This document shows, piece after piece, positions 55,032 to 64,000 of a stretch of DNA of 64,000 nucleotides. Made by a program: the position numbers and the translations under genes. The DNA comes from Clostridia bacterium (GTDB lineage: Bacteria; Acidobacteriota; Terriglobia; Terriglobales; Acidobacteriaceae). The notes under the pieces are model-generated. The model was not told the origin of the DNA. It saw only the letters and a program-made list of their open reading frames with translations, and searched no databases. The stretch's first letter is position 1. Each line of letters begins with the position of its first letter. The stretch covers positions 1 to 64,000 of the forward strand of contig DATMYA010000057.1 in NCBI GenBank assembly GCA_035561135.1. Reading direction: 5' to 3'.

Positions 55032-55910
55032 CTATGCGGCCCCGCTGGCAAAGTTTGGGTCGCGCTGGATGACCATCAAGCTGACATCGTCGCAGAGTGG
55101 TTGGCCATTCGCGAAGTCCTGCACGGCAGCCAGCAGCGTGAGCAGCGTGGCATGCGCCGAGTGGCGTGATGCGCGCCGCGCCTCGGCCAGCAGACGTTCC
55201 AGCCCGAACTCTTCATCGGTGCAGTTGTTGCATTCGAGCACACCGTCGGAGTAAGCCAGCAAGCTGTCGCCAGGTTCGAGCGTCTTCCAGCCAGACTGGA
55301 ACTCGGCATCGACGAGTGCGCCAAGTAATGGGCCGCCAGTGTCCAGCAGTTCGGTGCTGCCGCTGGCGCGGAGAAGCACCGGAGGAAAATGGCCCGCCGT
55401 GCAGTACGTCAGTTCACTGCGTTCGCAATCTACCTGGGCAAGGAACATCGTGACGAACGGCGCGCCAGGACGGAGACAGCAGAGGTGCCGGTTGATTTCG
55501 GCGGCGACTGCGGAAGGCCCACGATTATCGCTCGAATAGCGCTGAAGCAGGCCGACCAGGTTTGTGAACCACATCCCGGCCGCTAATCCCTTGCCGGCGA
55601 TGTCGCCGATGGCGGCGAACACTCTTCCCTCATGCTCGGACAAGCTGACGAAGTCGCCCGAAAGATACCGGGCCGCAAATACCTCTGTTGCGATCTGCAA
55701 ATCGCGACGGCGCAGCGAACGAGGGCCGCTGAGTTTTCTCTGAACTTGCGCAGCCTCGAATAGCTGCGCGTGGAATTCGAGCTTTTCGCGACGCAGAGAG
55801 GCTGCGTCACTGTCGATCGGGATGTCCGGCAAGGGGACTGGAAGTTGCTGACCCAAGATGCTCTGAAACTGCGAGCTTGCGGAACGATGAAGGCGATGAT
55901 TTCTCCGCAT
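55032..55910 (-). CDS. SpoIIE/PP2C-type serine phosphatase
   Basis: The frame is open to 55940; ATG 55910 has aggag 6 bp upstream. The 292-residue product has a helical N terminus (EKLEFHAQLFEAAQVQRKLS) and a PPM-type phosphatase domain: SGDFVSLSEHEGRVFAAIGD, IAGKGLAAGMWFTNLVG, CTAGHFPPVLLRASGSTELL, LEPGDSLLAYSDGVLE and the C-terminal CDDVSLMVIQR. The conserved metal-binding Asp residues are visible in SGDF, IGDIAGKG and the final DD. It lies 45 bp after the response regulator gene on the same strand. Confidence 0.88.
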   Translation of the reverse strand: MRRNHRLHRSASSQFQSILGQQLPVPLPDIPIDSDAASLRREKLEFHAQLFEAAQVQRKLSGPRSLRRRDLQIATEVFAARYLSGDFVSLSEHEGRVFAAIGDIAGKGLAAGMWFTNLVGLLQRYSSDNRGPSAVAAEINRHLCCLRPGAPFVTMFLAQVDCERSELTYCTAGHFPPVLLRASGSTELLDTGGPLLGALVDAEFQSGWKTLEPGDSLLAYSDGVLECNNCTDEEFGLERLLAEARRASRHSAHATLLTLLAAVQDFANGQPLCDDVSLMVIQRDPNFASGAA

Positions 55911-55955
55911 GACTGCTCCTGCTACATGGCCGTGTGGCACTGCGTTATGAATGTT

Positions 55956-56681
55956 CTAACCGACGAACCGGTATCCAACACCATGGACGGTGAGGAAGTA
56001 TCGCGGTTGCTCCGGATCAGGTTCCAATTTCTGCCGCAGACGCACGAGATGCGTGTCCACGGTGCGGGTAGTGGGATAGTTGTCGTATCCCCAGACTTCT
56101 TCGAGTAGGCGATCGCGGCTCAGCGTCTCGCCGGAGTGGCAGATGAAGTATTTAAGCAGCTCGAATTCCTTTGACGAGACGTCGAGCGGCCTCCCTGATC
56201 GAGAGACGCGGCAATGCCGGAGATCCACCTCAGCGTCGCCGAACGTGTACTGCTCCTGATCTTTAGGAAGTGTTTGCGTCCGCCGGAGCACGGCTTTGAC
56301 ACGGGCAAGCAGTTCGCGAATGGAGAACGGCTTGGTGACGTAGTCATCGGCGCCAAGCTCGAGGCCAACGACTTTGTCCACTTCCTGGCCGCGGGCAGTG
56401 AGCATGATGATGGGGATAGACGGGCGCTTGGCGCGTAGCTGCTTGCAAACCTCAAGCCCGCTCATCTTCGGCATCATCACGTCGAGCACTACCAGGTCAG
56501 GCGACTCGTCGAGTGCGCAGCGGAGACCTTCCACGCCGTCCATGGCCGTAAGTACGTGGTAGCCCTCGAACTCGAAATTGTCTCGAAGGCCGGTGACCAT
56601 GTTAGGTTCGTCTTCCACGACGAGGATTGTGGCAGGCTTCTGTACCTCAACTGGCTGCACTTGCTTCTCTGCTGCTCTCAT
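55956..56681 (-). CDS. OmpR/PhoB-family response regulator
   Basis: A 241-residue regulator. The receiver domain has VVEDEPNMVTGLRDNF, the phospho-acceptor in LVVLDVMMPKMSGLEV (D67), IIMLTARGQEVDKV, and the Lys in VTKPFSIRELLARV. The winged-helix DNA-binding domain has VDLRHCRVSRSGRPLDVSSK, LKYFICHSGETLSRDRLLEE and VWGYDNYPTTRTVDTHLVRL. Its start overlaps the kinase stop by 4 bp, so the pair is co-translated. Confidence 0.94.
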   Translation of the reverse strand: MRAAEKQVQPVEVQKPATILVVEDEPNMVTGLRDNFEFEGYHVLTAMDGVEGLRCALDESPDLVVLDVMMPKMSGLEVCKQLRAKRPSIPIIMLTARGQEVDKVVGLELGADDYVTKPFSIRELLARVKAVLRRTQTLPKDQEQYTFGDAEVDLRHCRVSRSGRPLDVSSKEFELLKYFICHSGETLSRDRLLEEVWGYDNYPTTRTVDTHLVRLRQKLEPDPEQPRYFLTVHGVGYRFVG

Positions 56682-58348
56682 GCGGTTGCTCCCTTCGCTT
56701 CTCGCTGCATGGAGGGTTGCACAGGCAAACTGATGATGAACTTGCTGCCGCGTCCCGGTACGCTGTCCACGAAAATGTATCCGCCGTGAGCGTGCACGAT
56801 ATGGCGCACGAGCGAAAGGCCGAGGCCGCTCCCCTTCGTGTTGTGGACGAGCGGGTCGCCGACGCGGTAGAACTTGTCGAAAATCTTGTGCTGCTCACAC
56901 GGAGGGATGCCGATGCCGTGATCGGAGACCTCAAGCTTGACGGAGCCATTCGAGCGATAGAGGCTCACGCTCAGGAACTTGTCCTCGGAGGAGTATTTAA
57001 CCGCGTTGTTGACGAGGTTGACTAGCGAGCGGGCAATCGCTTCGCGGTCTACTTGCAGTTGCGGCAGGTTGTCATCGATCTTCTGCTCAAGCTGAAATCC
57101 ATTCTGCTCGATTTGGAAGCGGTAAGACTCGAGCGTGCTGCGCACGAGATCAGCGAGGTCTGTCTCCCGGAACTCGTATTCCTTCCTGCCAGCCTCAATG
57201 CGTGAGAAGTCGAGGATGTTGTTGATGAGCGCAGTCAGGCGCTCGCTCTCCTTGCGAATGATCTGGTAGTACTCGTGCTGCTTTTCGGCATTTGGCAGAC
57301 GGCCAAGTTCCAGCGTCTCTGCATACAAACGAATGAGAGAGAGTGGAGTGCGGAGTTCGTGGGAAACGTTGGAGACGAAGTCCGACTTGAGCTTCGCGAG
57401 CGCAACTTCGCGAGTCACGTTGCGATAGGTGAGGAGGATGCCTCCACCGAGCAGAAGCGAGAGCGCGCCGAGGATGATGAAGTTCGTGCGCAGAAAGCGA
57501 TGACTCATGTCGGCAATGGTGGTGCCGCGAAGCTTGATGCCGAGAACGAGACCGGGAAATCCAGACTCAAAGGGACGTTCCAATTCCGGCGTGCCACCGT
57601 CCCACCCGGTGGATGCTGCCATAAGACTCTGATCCTTGGCGGTTCGGATGATGATCGCCGTCTGCGGATGATTCGGATCGCTTTCCGTCGGGCAGGGCAT
57701 GACGGCGTTGAGCGCTTGCGGGAAGAAGGTGTTGGTCAGGAAGGCGGTGTCATACAAAATGCCGGCGAGCGCGACACGACCTTCCGCACCACGCGGTTGG
57801 AACAAGACGAGCGACTGGTATTCCCATTTGTCACCGTGCTGCACCCAGTTATCCGTCAGATAAACTTTGCGGCCGTCTTTCAGTTCCATCTTCTTCAACT
57901 TCGCGACGAAATCCTTGCCCTCCATCTCGAACCACTTGCCGAACATGTTGCCGAGTTTGTTGCTTTCAGCCTGGAACTGAGGACTGTGCATTTGTTCCGG
58001 CTGTGATTGGAACTCGATCCCTTTGTCCTGGTCGTAGATGAAGGCGTGCGTGATATCGCTGTGGGAAGCAAGGAACTGATCGAGGTCCTGAGCGTTATCC
58101 ACGTCGGGAAAATCCTTGCGGGCATCCTCCGCCATCTCGTATGCGCGGTCGACGATGCGCTTGTCGGCAATGGCGAGTACCTGCTGATAGTCGCGCTGAA
58201 TGGCGGCTTCAACCGTACGGTCTCGTTGAATGGATCGCAGGTGAATCACGCTGACGGCAATGAGCGCAGTCGCGGGAAGCATGACGGCGAGCATCAGGGT
58301 GAGTATGCGAGTTCGTTCCGTCCAGCGTTGCTTCTTCGGCTTTTTCAT
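56678..58348 (-). CDS. Membrane sensor histidine kinase
   Basis: A 556-residue kinase. Transmembrane helices are at about 16-37 and 290-308, enclosing a ~250-residue periplasmic sensor domain with no family that I can name. The DHp H-box is NVSHELRTPLSLIRLYAETL (H330). The catalytic domain shows the N box (LVNLVNNAVKYS), DHGIGIPPCEQHKIFDKFYR and GSGLGLSLVRHIVHAHGGYI. It partners the OmpR-type regulator encoded immediately downstream; the stimulus is unknown. Confidence 0.93.
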   Translation of the reverse strand: MKKPKKQRWTERTRILTLMLAVMLPATALIAVSVIHLRSIQRDRTVEAAIQRDYQQVLAIADKRIVDRAYEMAEDARKDFPDVDNAQDLDQFLASHSDITHAFIYDQDKGIEFQSQPEQMHSPQFQAESNKLGNMFGKWFEMEGKDFVAKLKKMELKDGRKVYLTDNWVQHGDKWEYQSLVLFQPRGAEGRVALAGILYDTAFLTNTFFPQALNAVMPCPTESDPNHPQTAIIIRTAKDQSLMAASTGWDGGTPELERPFESGFPGLVLGIKLRGTTIADMSHRFLRTNFIILGALSLLLGGGILLTYRNVTREVALAKLKSDFVSNVSHELRTPLSLIRLYAETLELGRLPNAEKQHEYYQIIRKESERLTALINNILDFSRIEAGRKEYEFRETDLADLVRSTLESYRFQIEQNGFQLEQKIDDNLPQLQVDREAIARSLVNLVNNAVKYSSEDKFLSVSLYRSNGSVKLEVSDHGIGIPPCEQHKIFDKFYRVGDPLVHNTKGSGLGLSLVRHIVHAHGGYIFVDSVPGRGSKFIISLPVQPSMQREAKGATA

Positions 58349-58713
58349 CGAAGCCCCCTTCGCGAACTCGCCAACTATTGATGCCTAAGATGATCTGAGT
58401 GGGCGGGCGATGTGTCAGGGTGAAGCAACAATTTGTAAAAAGTTGTGAACTTCGCTTGGCCCGCTGTGGACCGCTGTAGGAACTTCGACGGCAATCCTCC
58501 GAACGGAATTGGTGATAGCGTTAGATAGCGTTAGATAGTTAGATAAATGTCCGACCTCGGATAGGAAAGGTATGAGTCAGAATACGAGGCTAGCTTGTAA
58601 CGTGGTGGAGGGGGCGGAAATGCAGTCCACATTGCAAACGAAAACAGAAGCGACTTACAAACCCCTGAAGCATTGTTGTTCGTGTTAAGGCATTCTTCGT
58701 TGGAGTAGCGAAC
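58349..58713. other. Divergent spacer containing a short tandem repeat
   Basis: No gene is seen. Two and a half copies of gatagcgtta lie at about 58514-58545 (gatagcgttagatagcgtta then gatagttagata). The promoters of the kinase operon and the STAS-like gene should be here. Confidence 0.5.
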
Positions 58714-59130
58714 ATGGGTTACCTGCTGGAATTCGACTCAAGCAATAAGATCCTTCGCGTCACGGTTGATGGTGAACTTACTGATCAGGGTGCTTCGGAT
58801 TTGTATAACTCCGTCCGGGAATTCCTGGCGTCTGAAAAGGTTTGTGGCGGGATACTGGATCTGTCACCGGTTACCGTACTCGCAGTGTCTTCGGAAACTG
58901 TTCGCCGCATGGCGAAGAATCCTCGTCTGTTTCAGGGTGCTCAGATTCGGGTCATCGTAGCTCCGCGCGATCTGGATTACGGCTTGGCGCGAATGTTTCA
59001 GATCAGCAGAAGCGAAGTCCACAACGGGCTGCACGTCGTACATACGCTGAACGAAGCATACAAAATCCACGGCCTACGCTCACCGAGCTTTACTTCCGTC
59101 ACTCGCAGCGAGCGTAAGAACGTGGCTTAG
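58714..59130 (+). CDS. STAS-like (SpoIIAA-type) domain protein
   Basis: A 138-residue protein with MGYLLEFDSSNKILRVTVDG, ELTDQGASDLYNSVREFLAS, CGGILDLSPVTVLAVSSETV and IRVIVAPRDLDYGLARMFQI. This alternating strand-helix pattern, with LDLSPVTxLxVSSET near the usual phospho-Ser position, fits STAS or SpoIIAA-like domains. STAS proteins are partners of SpoIIE-type phosphatases; one is encoded 2.8 kb away, across the kinase operon. A functional link is inference. Confidence 0.7.
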   Translation: MGYLLEFDSSNKILRVTVDGELTDQGASDLYNSVREFLASEKVCGGILDLSPVTVLAVSSETVRRMAKNPRLFQGAQIRVIVAPRDLDYGLARMFQISRSEVHNGLHVVHTLNEAYKIHGLRSPSFTSVTRSERKNVA

Positions 59131-59206
59131 TCAGCTACACAGCCAAGTATGCTTTGCGTCGAAGTGTGTGTGTTCGCCTTCCGACGTGCACCAATGTCCA
59201 GCGTAT

Positions 59207-59674
59207 TTATGTCTGAGACTGTTGGCGCGTAGCTTCCCGAGCGCGCAAGTGCTGATGAGCGATGGCACGCACCATGTTCACCATTCCCATTAATCCCAGG
59301 GACTTACCCATCGAGAGCTCACGGCCGAAGATGCGGTACACCACGTCAGCCGGTATGGTCACGATCTCCTCGGGCGGAATTCCGGAAAGTGAATCACCCA
59401 GTATCGAGGCAAGCGCCATAGCCGAAATTCCCTGCGGATTCTCCACCGCAAAATAGTAATCGAGTGTTCCGCCGCTGCCCGGGCGCGCCCAAACATACGC
59501 CTCCGACTCGCATCCGGGGACGCGGCGCTCGACAGGATATGGCCGCTCTGCGATGGAGGCGGGCACGCGCCGGAACTGTCCCGCGATGTCGACCAGCATC
59601 TGCATTCGGTCGGTACGGTCCAGACTCTCCAGCGCGTCGAGCAGGGTCTCGAATCGTTCAGGCAGCTGCTTCAT
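59207..59674 (-). CDS. sufE: SufE sulfur acceptor protein
   Basis: The frame is open to 59830, but ATG 59674 begins the family sequence [20 protein letters not shown]. SufE accepts sulfur from the cysteine desulfurase SufS and passes it to SufBCD. Family stretches are [20 protein letters not shown], where the Cys in [10 protein letters not shown] is the sulfur acceptor, and [20 protein letters not shown]. The 155-residue length is normal. It overlaps the 3' end of the upstream sulfurtransferase gene by 17 bp. Confidence 0.92.
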   Translation of the reverse strand: MKQLPERFETLLDALESLDRTDRMQMLVDIAGQFRRVPASIAERPYPVERRVPGCESEAYVWARPGSGGTLDYYFAVENPQGISAMALASILGDSLSGIPPEEIVTIPADVVYRIFGRELSMGKSLGLMGMVNMVRAIAHQHLRAREATRQQSQT

Positions 59675-60557
59675 GCCGTGCCTCTGCGCTCGGATTCTCG
59701 ATTGGAACCTGGACGAGGTTCCCCCACTCTGTCCAGCTGCCGTCATAGTTTCGCACATTCCGAAAACCGAGTAGATAATGGAGAACAAACCAGGTGTGGC
59801 TGCTCCGCTCGCCAATTCGGCAGTAAGCAATCACATCGTCCTCGGGGAGCAGCTTGTTTTCGTCCAGGTAGATATTCCGCAACTCGAGAGCGTCCTTGAT
59901 GGTGCCATCTTCCTGGTTGACGGCACGCCCCCACGGGATGCTGAAAGCCCCTGGAATGTGGCCGGCGCGCAGAGCCCCTTCGTTTGGATACTCGGGCATG
60001 TGCAGCCGCTCGCCCGTAAATTCTTCAGGACTGCGAACATCTACCAACGGCTGCTTCTTTCTAAGGTGTTCGAGTACTTGATCGCGAAAGGCCCGGAAAC
60101 GAGTGTCGTCGCGCTCGGGAGCCTGGTATTGGGTCGCCAGATATCGGGGAACTTCGCGTGAGACTGGACGATTCTCCTTAATCCATTTCAGCCTGCCGCC
60201 ATCCATAACCTTGGCCCGCGTGTGTCCGAATAGTTGCAGCACCCAAAAAGCGTATGTTGCCCACCAGTTGTTTTTGTCGCCATAGACAACAATGGTGGTT
60301 TCGGGCGTAGCCCCGCTGCGGCGCATCAGCGCCTCGAACTGTTGCCGGTTGAGGTAATCGCGCCGGATCGGATCGTTGAGGTCGCGAGTCCAGTCGATCT
60401 CCACCGCGCCGGGAATGTGATTGGAGGCGTATAGCAGCGGGTCTTCGTTGGACTCCGCAATGCGGACCGTCGGGTCGTTCAAGTGATCCTCTACCCAGTC
60501 GGTCGATACCAGGACGTCGGGAGTGATGTAACCGCGCTCTTCGATTTTCTTGCTCAT
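59658..60557 (-). CDS. sseA: Thiosulfate/3-mercaptopyruvate sulfurtransferase (tandem rhodanese)
   Basis: A 299-residue two-domain rhodanese. The first domain lacks the active-site Cys ([17 protein letters not shown]). The second has [24 protein letters not shown] and the catalytic loop [16 protein letters not shown] (C246). It moves sulfane sulfur from thiosulfate or mercaptopyruvate to an acceptor. Being upstream of and overlapping sufE, it probably feeds Fe-S cluster assembly or related sulfur trafficking. Substrate choice is not resolved, so the symbol is tentative. Confidence 0.88.
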   Translation of the reverse strand: MSKKIEERGYITPDVLVSTDWVEDHLNDPTVRIAESNEDPLLYASNHIPGAVEIDWTRDLNDPIRRDYLNRQQFEALMRRSGATPETTIVVYGDKNNWWATYAFWVLQLFGHTRAKVMDGGRLKWIKENRPVSREVPRYLATQYQAPERDDTRFRAFRDQVLEHLRKKQPLVDVRSPEEFTGERLHMPEYPNEGALRAGHIPGAFSIPWGRAVNQEDGTIKDALELRNIYLDENKLLPEDDVIAYCRIGERSSHTWFVLHYLLGFRNVRNYDGSWTEWGNLVQVPIENPSAEARHEAAA

Positions 60558-60608
60558 CTCTGCCTCCTACGAATTGCTTTTGTGGAATGACAGAATTCCT
60601 GCCAACTA

Positions 60609-60658
60609 TTGCGAAGACTGGCCATGCGACGTACAATAAAAGTGTACCAGATTGGTAC
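60609..60658 (+). promoter_or_regulatory. Promoter and palindromic operator for the Rrf2-suf operon
   Basis: A -35-like ttgcga (60609-60614) and a -10-like tacaat (60632-60637) are 17 bp apart. Directly downstream, around the expected transcription start, lies the palindrome gtacc-agatt-ggtac (60644-60658). Its position suits autoregulation by the Rrf2-type protein encoded next. Confidence 0.55.
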
Positions 60659-60699
60659 TATATTGACCAGTGGCTCGAGCTTCGAAAGAAGGCGACAAG

Positions 60700-61182
60700 A
60701 TGATCCGATTATCCAAGCTCACGGACTACGGGTTAGTCCTTTTGACGGTAATAGCTCGCGACCGCAATGGTTCGCTGCGCACGGCGCGCGACCTGGCGGC
60801 TGAGTCGCGGCTGCCAATACCAACCGCGAGCAAGCTCCTGAAGACACTACTGAATAGTGGGCTGCTGATATCGCATCGGGGCATCAAGGGCGGTTACAGC
60901 CTTGCGAGGCGACCGGCCGACATTTCGGTCGCCGAAGTCATTTCCGCTCTGGAAGGCGAGATCGCGCTGACCGAGTGCAGCACGGATATCTCAGGTCTAT
61001 GCGACCTTGAGCATAGCTGTCCGACGAAGGCGAATCAGCGGGTCATCAGTCAAGCCATACGAGAGACGCTGGAGAGGGTCACGCTTTCCGATCTGGCGCG
61101 GCCACTGCAATTGACAGCCATCAAAGATGGACACGGTAACTATGTGTCGACGATCACTCGGTCGTCTGAGAAGGTGCAATGA
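60700..61182 (+). CDS. Rrf2-family SUF regulator (IscR/SufR-like)
   Basis: ATG 60700 ([20 protein letters not shown]), shortly after gaaggcgac, is preferred to 60670. The 160-residue product has a winged-helix domain ([34 protein letters not shown]) and three cysteines (C93, C101, C107 in [19 protein letters not shown]) placed like the [2Fe-2S] ligands of IscR. It probably senses Fe-S status and controls the sufBCD genes downstream; its stop overlaps sufB by 4 bp. Confidence 0.9.
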   Translation: MIRLSKLTDYGLVLLTVIARDRNGSLRTARDLAAESRLPIPTASKLLKTLLNSGLLISHRGIKGGYSLARRPADISVAEVISALEGEIALTECSTDISGLCDLEHSCPTKANQRVISQAIRETLERVTLSDLARPLQLTAIKDGHGNYVSTITRSSEKVQ

Positions 61183-62636
61183 GCACAGAACTTGACAATA
61201 TTCGAGAGCTTGCGGAGCGCGAGTATAAGTGGGGCTTCATCACCGAGATCGATGAGGAGAGGGTCCCGCGAGGACTGAATGAGGACATTATTCGCCTCAT
61301 CTCAACCAAGAAGCGGGAGCCCGATTTCATGTTGCAGTGGCGGCTGAAGGCGTTTAGCCACTGGGCCTCGCTCCAGAAGGCGCAGGCCGAGCCCAAGTGG
61401 GCCAACATCAAATATCCGCCAATCGACTACCAGGAGATCGTGTACTACTCGGCGCCGAAAACGAAGCCAGCGTTGGAGAGTCTGGAGCAATTGGACCCGG
61501 AGATCCTGCGCACATACGAAAAGCTAGGTATTCCGCTTTCGGAGCAGAAGATGCTGGCGGGTGTGGCCGTCGATGCCGTATTTGACAGCGTCTCTGTGGC
61601 GACAACTTTCAAGGAAAAGCTGGCAGAGCTGGGAATCATTTTCTGCTCGTTTTCCGAGGCAGTGCAGAACCACCCTGAGCTAGTGCAGAAGTATCTTGGC
61701 TCGGTGGTTCCGCATACGGATAACTTCTTCGCGGCACTCAATGCGGCCGTGTTCACGGACGGCTCTTTTGTCTACGTGCCCCAAGGCGTTCATTGCCCGA
61801 TGGAGCTCTCCACCTATTTCCGCATCAACGCCGCTGAGACGGGACAGTTTGAGCGCACGCTGATCGTCGCCGATGACGATTCGCAGGTGAGCTATCTCGA
61901 GGGCTGCACGGCTCCCATTCGCGACCAGAACCAGCTGCACGCGGCCGTGGTCGAACTGGTAGCGCTCGACAACGCGCAGATCAAGTACTCCACCGTGCAG
62001 AACTGGTATCCCGGCGACAAAGAAGGGCGGGGCGGAATCTACAACTTCGTAACGAAGCGCGGCAAGTGCCTGGGAGCTAATTCCAAAATCTCCTGGACGC
62101 AGGTGGAGACCGGTTCGGCGATCACGTGGAAGTACCCGAGTTGCATTCTCCAGGGCGACAACTCAGTAGGTGAGTTCTACTCCGTGGCTCTCACCAACAA
62201 CTATCAACAGGCTGACACAGGAACAAAGATGATCCACCTCGGTAAGAACACGCGCAGCACGATTGTGTCCAAGGGAATCTCCGCTGGACACGGTCAGAAT
62301 ACGTATCGAGGGGGAGTCAAGATATTGAAGGGAGCGACAGGGGCTCGCAACTACACGCAGTGCGATTCGCTCCTGATCGGCGACAAGTGCGGCGCGCATA
62401 CCTTTCCCTATATAGAGGTCAGGAACGCATCCGCTCGAATGGAGCACGAAGCTTCCACATCCAAGATTGGCGAAGATCAACTCTTCTATCTGCGCCAGCG
62501 CGGCCTCAAAGCTGAGGACGCCGTTTCGATGATCGTAAGCGGCTTCTGCAAGCGCGTCTTTCGCGAACTGCCTATGGAATTTGCAGTAGAGGCACAGAAG
62601 TTGTTGAGCGTCAGCCTGGAAGGCAGCGTTGGGTAG
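61179..62636 (+). CDS. sufB: Fe-S cluster scaffold protein SufB
   Basis: A 485-residue SufB. The N terminus [52 protein letters not shown] and [20 protein letters not shown] are typical. The beta-helix core has [47 protein letters not shown] and [14 protein letters not shown]. SufB forms the SufBC2D complex and holds the nascent cluster. It overlaps the Rrf2 gene by 4 bp, and sufC follows after 42 bp. Confidence 0.96.
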   Translation: MSTELDNIRELAEREYKWGFITEIDEERVPRGLNEDIIRLISTKKREPDFMLQWRLKAFSHWASLQKAQAEPKWANIKYPPIDYQEIVYYSAPKTKPALESLEQLDPEILRTYEKLGIPLSEQKMLAGVAVDAVFDSVSVATTFKEKLAELGIIFCSFSEAVQNHPELVQKYLGSVVPHTDNFFAALNAAVFTDGSFVYVPQGVHCPMELSTYFRINAAETGQFERTLIVADDDSQVSYLEGCTAPIRDQNQLHAAVVELVALDNAQIKYSTVQNWYPGDKEGRGGIYNFVTKRGKCLGANSKISWTQVETGSAITWKYPSCILQGDNSVGEFYSVALTNNYQQADTGTKMIHLGKNTRSTIVSKGISAGHGQNTYRGGVKILKGATGARNYTQCDSLLIGDKCGAHTFPYIEVRNASARMEHEASTSKIGEDQLFYLRQRGLKAEDAVSMIVSGFCKRVFRELPMEFAVEAQKLLSVSLEGSVG

Positions 62637-62678
62637 AAATCGAGCACTACAAAGAATTGGTTTTTCAAGGAATCACAA

Positions 62679-63449
62679 ATGAGCTTGTTGGAAATTCGCA
62701 ATCTCCATGTCAGGGCCGCTGGGCATGAAATCCTGAAAGGCATCGACCTAAAGGTCGGAGCCGGCGAAGTGCATTCCATCATGGGACCGAACGGCTCGGG
62801 CAAGAGCACGCTCGCACAGGTGCTGGCTCGCCGCGAAAACTATGAGGTTACGGAAGGGCAGGTGTTGTTCGAGGGTAGAGATCTGCTCGCGATGAAGCCT
62901 GAAGAAGCCGCCTGCGAAGGTGTCTTTATGGCCTTTCAATATCCGCTCGAGATCCCGGGAATTGGCAATGCATATTTCATGCGTTCTGCGTTGAACGCCA
63001 TTCGCAAGTGCCACGGCATCCCAGAAATGAATGCGATTGAATTTCTTCCGTTCTTCAGGGGAAAGCTGAAGCTGCTGGAGATGGATGAACAACTCGCGAA
63101 TCGCTCGGTGAACGAAGGGTTTTCAGGCGGCGAGAAGAAACGGAACGAAATCCTCCAAATGGCGATTCTCGAACCAAGGCTCGCAATCCTCGACGAGACG
63201 GATTCAGGTCTCGACATAGACGCTTTGAGAATTGTCGCCAAGGGAGTGAATGCAATGCGAAGCCCGGATCGAGGGATGATTCTGGTTACGCACTACCAGC
63301 GCCTGCTGAACTATGTCGTTCCCGACTTTGTGCATGTCCTGGTGGATGGACGAATCGTCCGTTCGGGCGGTCCGGAGTTGGCGCTTGAGTTGGAAGAAAC
63401 GGGCTATGGCCGCCCCGAGCCCGACACGCGCCCGGCGATGCCCGCATAA
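62679..63449 (+). CDS. sufC: Fe-S assembly ATPase SufC
   Basis: A 256-residue ABC-type ATPase. Walker A is IMGPNGSGKSTLAQVLA, the signature motif is GFSGGEKKRNEILQMA, and Walker B is LAILDETDSGLDIDALRIVA. The Q-loop segment reads FMAFQYPLEIPG. SufC powers the SufBC2D scaffold in the cytoplasm. The downstream sufD is separated by 15 bp. Confidence 0.96.
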   Translation: MSLLEIRNLHVRAAGHEILKGIDLKVGAGEVHSIMGPNGSGKSTLAQVLARRENYEVTEGQVLFEGRDLLAMKPEEAACEGVFMAFQYPLEIPGIGNAYFMRSALNAIRKCHGIPEMNAIEFLPFFRGKLKLLEMDEQLANRSVNEGFSGGEKKRNEILQMAILEPRLAILDETDSGLDIDALRIVAKGVNAMRSPDRGMILVTHYQRLLNYVVPDFVHVLVDGRIVRSGGPELALELEETGYGRPEPDTRPAMPA

Positions 63450-63464
63450 TGGGGGAGGCAGCAC

Positions 63465-64000
63465 TTGATTGCAGCGCCACAACAATTGGACAGCTATCTA
63501 GCGTCCTTCAGTAATTTCGAGCAGCGTGCCGCTGGTCACGATCTGCCATGGCTGCGAAAGCTCCGGCAGGACGCCTTTGCACGCTTTTTTGAAGTTGGCT
63601 TTCCGACAACTCATGATGAGGACTGGCGGTTCACCAACGTCTCGCGCCTGGCACAAACTCCATTCCAGTTGATACGGAATGGCCACGAGTTGCTGTCGCG
63701 CGCACAGATCGAAAAATATCAGGTCGCCGGAGCTGCCTGCCAGCTCGTGTTCGTAGATGGACGATGGGCGCGGGAGTTATCGTCACTACCGACTGATCCG
63801 CAAGGGATAGAAGTGAGTGGCTTAGCCGCTCAGATCGCGAGCAAGCCTGAGTCGGTCGCGGCTCATTTGGGTTCTTATCTAGACATTCGGCGGGACGCGT
63901 TTTGTGCCTTGAACACGGCCTTCGCGGAAGATGGCGCGTATGTTCGAGTCCCTCGTGGCGTTGTCGTAGAGGCCCCCATCTGCATGCTGTATCTCTCGAC
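63465..64000 (+). CDS. sufD: SufD, N-terminal part (cut by window edge)
   Basis: TTG 63465 lies 7 bp after gggggagg, and the frame stays open to the end of the window (about 178 codons). It reads MIAAPQQLDSYLASFSNFEQ, then THDEDWRFTNVSRLAQ, the SufD helical N-terminal domain, and later AFCALNTAFAEDGAYVRVPR and GVVVEAPICMLYLS, the entry into the beta-helix. SufD is the SufB partner in the scaffold complex. Downstream genes, such as sufS, would lie beyond the window. Confidence 0.92.
   Translation, partial: MIAAPQQLDSYLASFSNFEQRAAGHDLPWLRKLRQDAFARFFEVGFPTTHDEDWRFTNVSRLAQTPFQLIRNGHELLSRAQIEKYQVAGAACQLVFVDGRWARELSSLPTDPQGIEVSGLAAQIASKPESVAAHLGSYLDIRRDAFCALNTAFAEDGAYVRVPRGVVVEAPICMLYLS

Overview
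The window looks like a GC-rich chromosome segment of an acidobacterium (Terriglobia/Koribacter-like). This is inferred from a very large CarboxypepD_reg/TonB-dependent (Oar-like) receptor plus a decayed relative, an AdoCbl-dependent ribonucleotide reductase, glycine-zipper and GGG-rich lipoproteins, zinc-ribbon/Sel1 proteins and recurring short intergenic repeats. No rRNA, tRNA, CRISPR array or insertion sequence was recognised.

Layout. 1-9.2 kb is a nucleoside salvage region: the 3' end of a cytidine deaminase, an exported adenosine deaminase on the minus strand, a glycine-zipper exported protein, then hpt, deoC, pyrimidine-nucleoside phosphorylase, a NupC-type transporter, purine nucleoside phosphorylase and uridine kinase. 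9.2-15.7 kb holds the Oar-like receptor and glycogen phosphorylase. 15.7-17.1 kb holds a receptor remnant and a DedA-rhodanese fusion whose reading frame crosses an in-frame TGA; this is the most interesting locus. 17.3-26.1 kb carries an exported M18-like peptidase, MsrP/MsrQ, a zinc-ribbon/Sel1 protein, Fe/Mn superoxide dismutase, a small Iron_permease-family protein and a frameshifted exported amidohydrolase. 26.4-29.9 kb is nrdJ behind a tandem NrdR-like operator and a long leader.

30-34 kb is an accessory patch of lower GC: an SF1 helicase, then a PUA/EVE-like gene and a small helical protein lying between two 139-bp direct repeats. 34.3-39.8 kb holds a GGG-rich lipoprotein and a five-gene ECF sigma/anti-sigma/envelope operon in which three consecutive membrane proteins share one LiaI/LiaF-like module. 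39.8-43.7 kb is a minus-strand mutL - AlkZ-related - cmk operon. 43.9-53.8 kb is mixed: an orphan DHp-like membrane protein, glgC, a methylmalonyl-CoA mutase large subunit half, a PLP decarboxylase translationally coupled to Ada. 53.9-55.0 kb has two decayed genes. 55-58.4 kb is a histidine kinase - response regulator - SpoIIE phosphatase operon with a STAS-like gene nearby. 59.2-64 kb is Fe-S assembly: SufE and a tandem rhodanese, divergent from an Rrf2 regulator followed by sufB, sufC and a truncated sufD that runs off the window.

The best candidate for something undescribed is the DedA-rhodanese fusion at 16162-17136 (minus strand). A single UGA falls two residues after the predicted catalytic Cys, 55 further codons retain clear rhodanese sequence, and a bacterial-SECIS-like hairpin sits at the right distance downstream, so this is a candidate selenoprotein. 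All calls are from reading the sequence; no database search was run.
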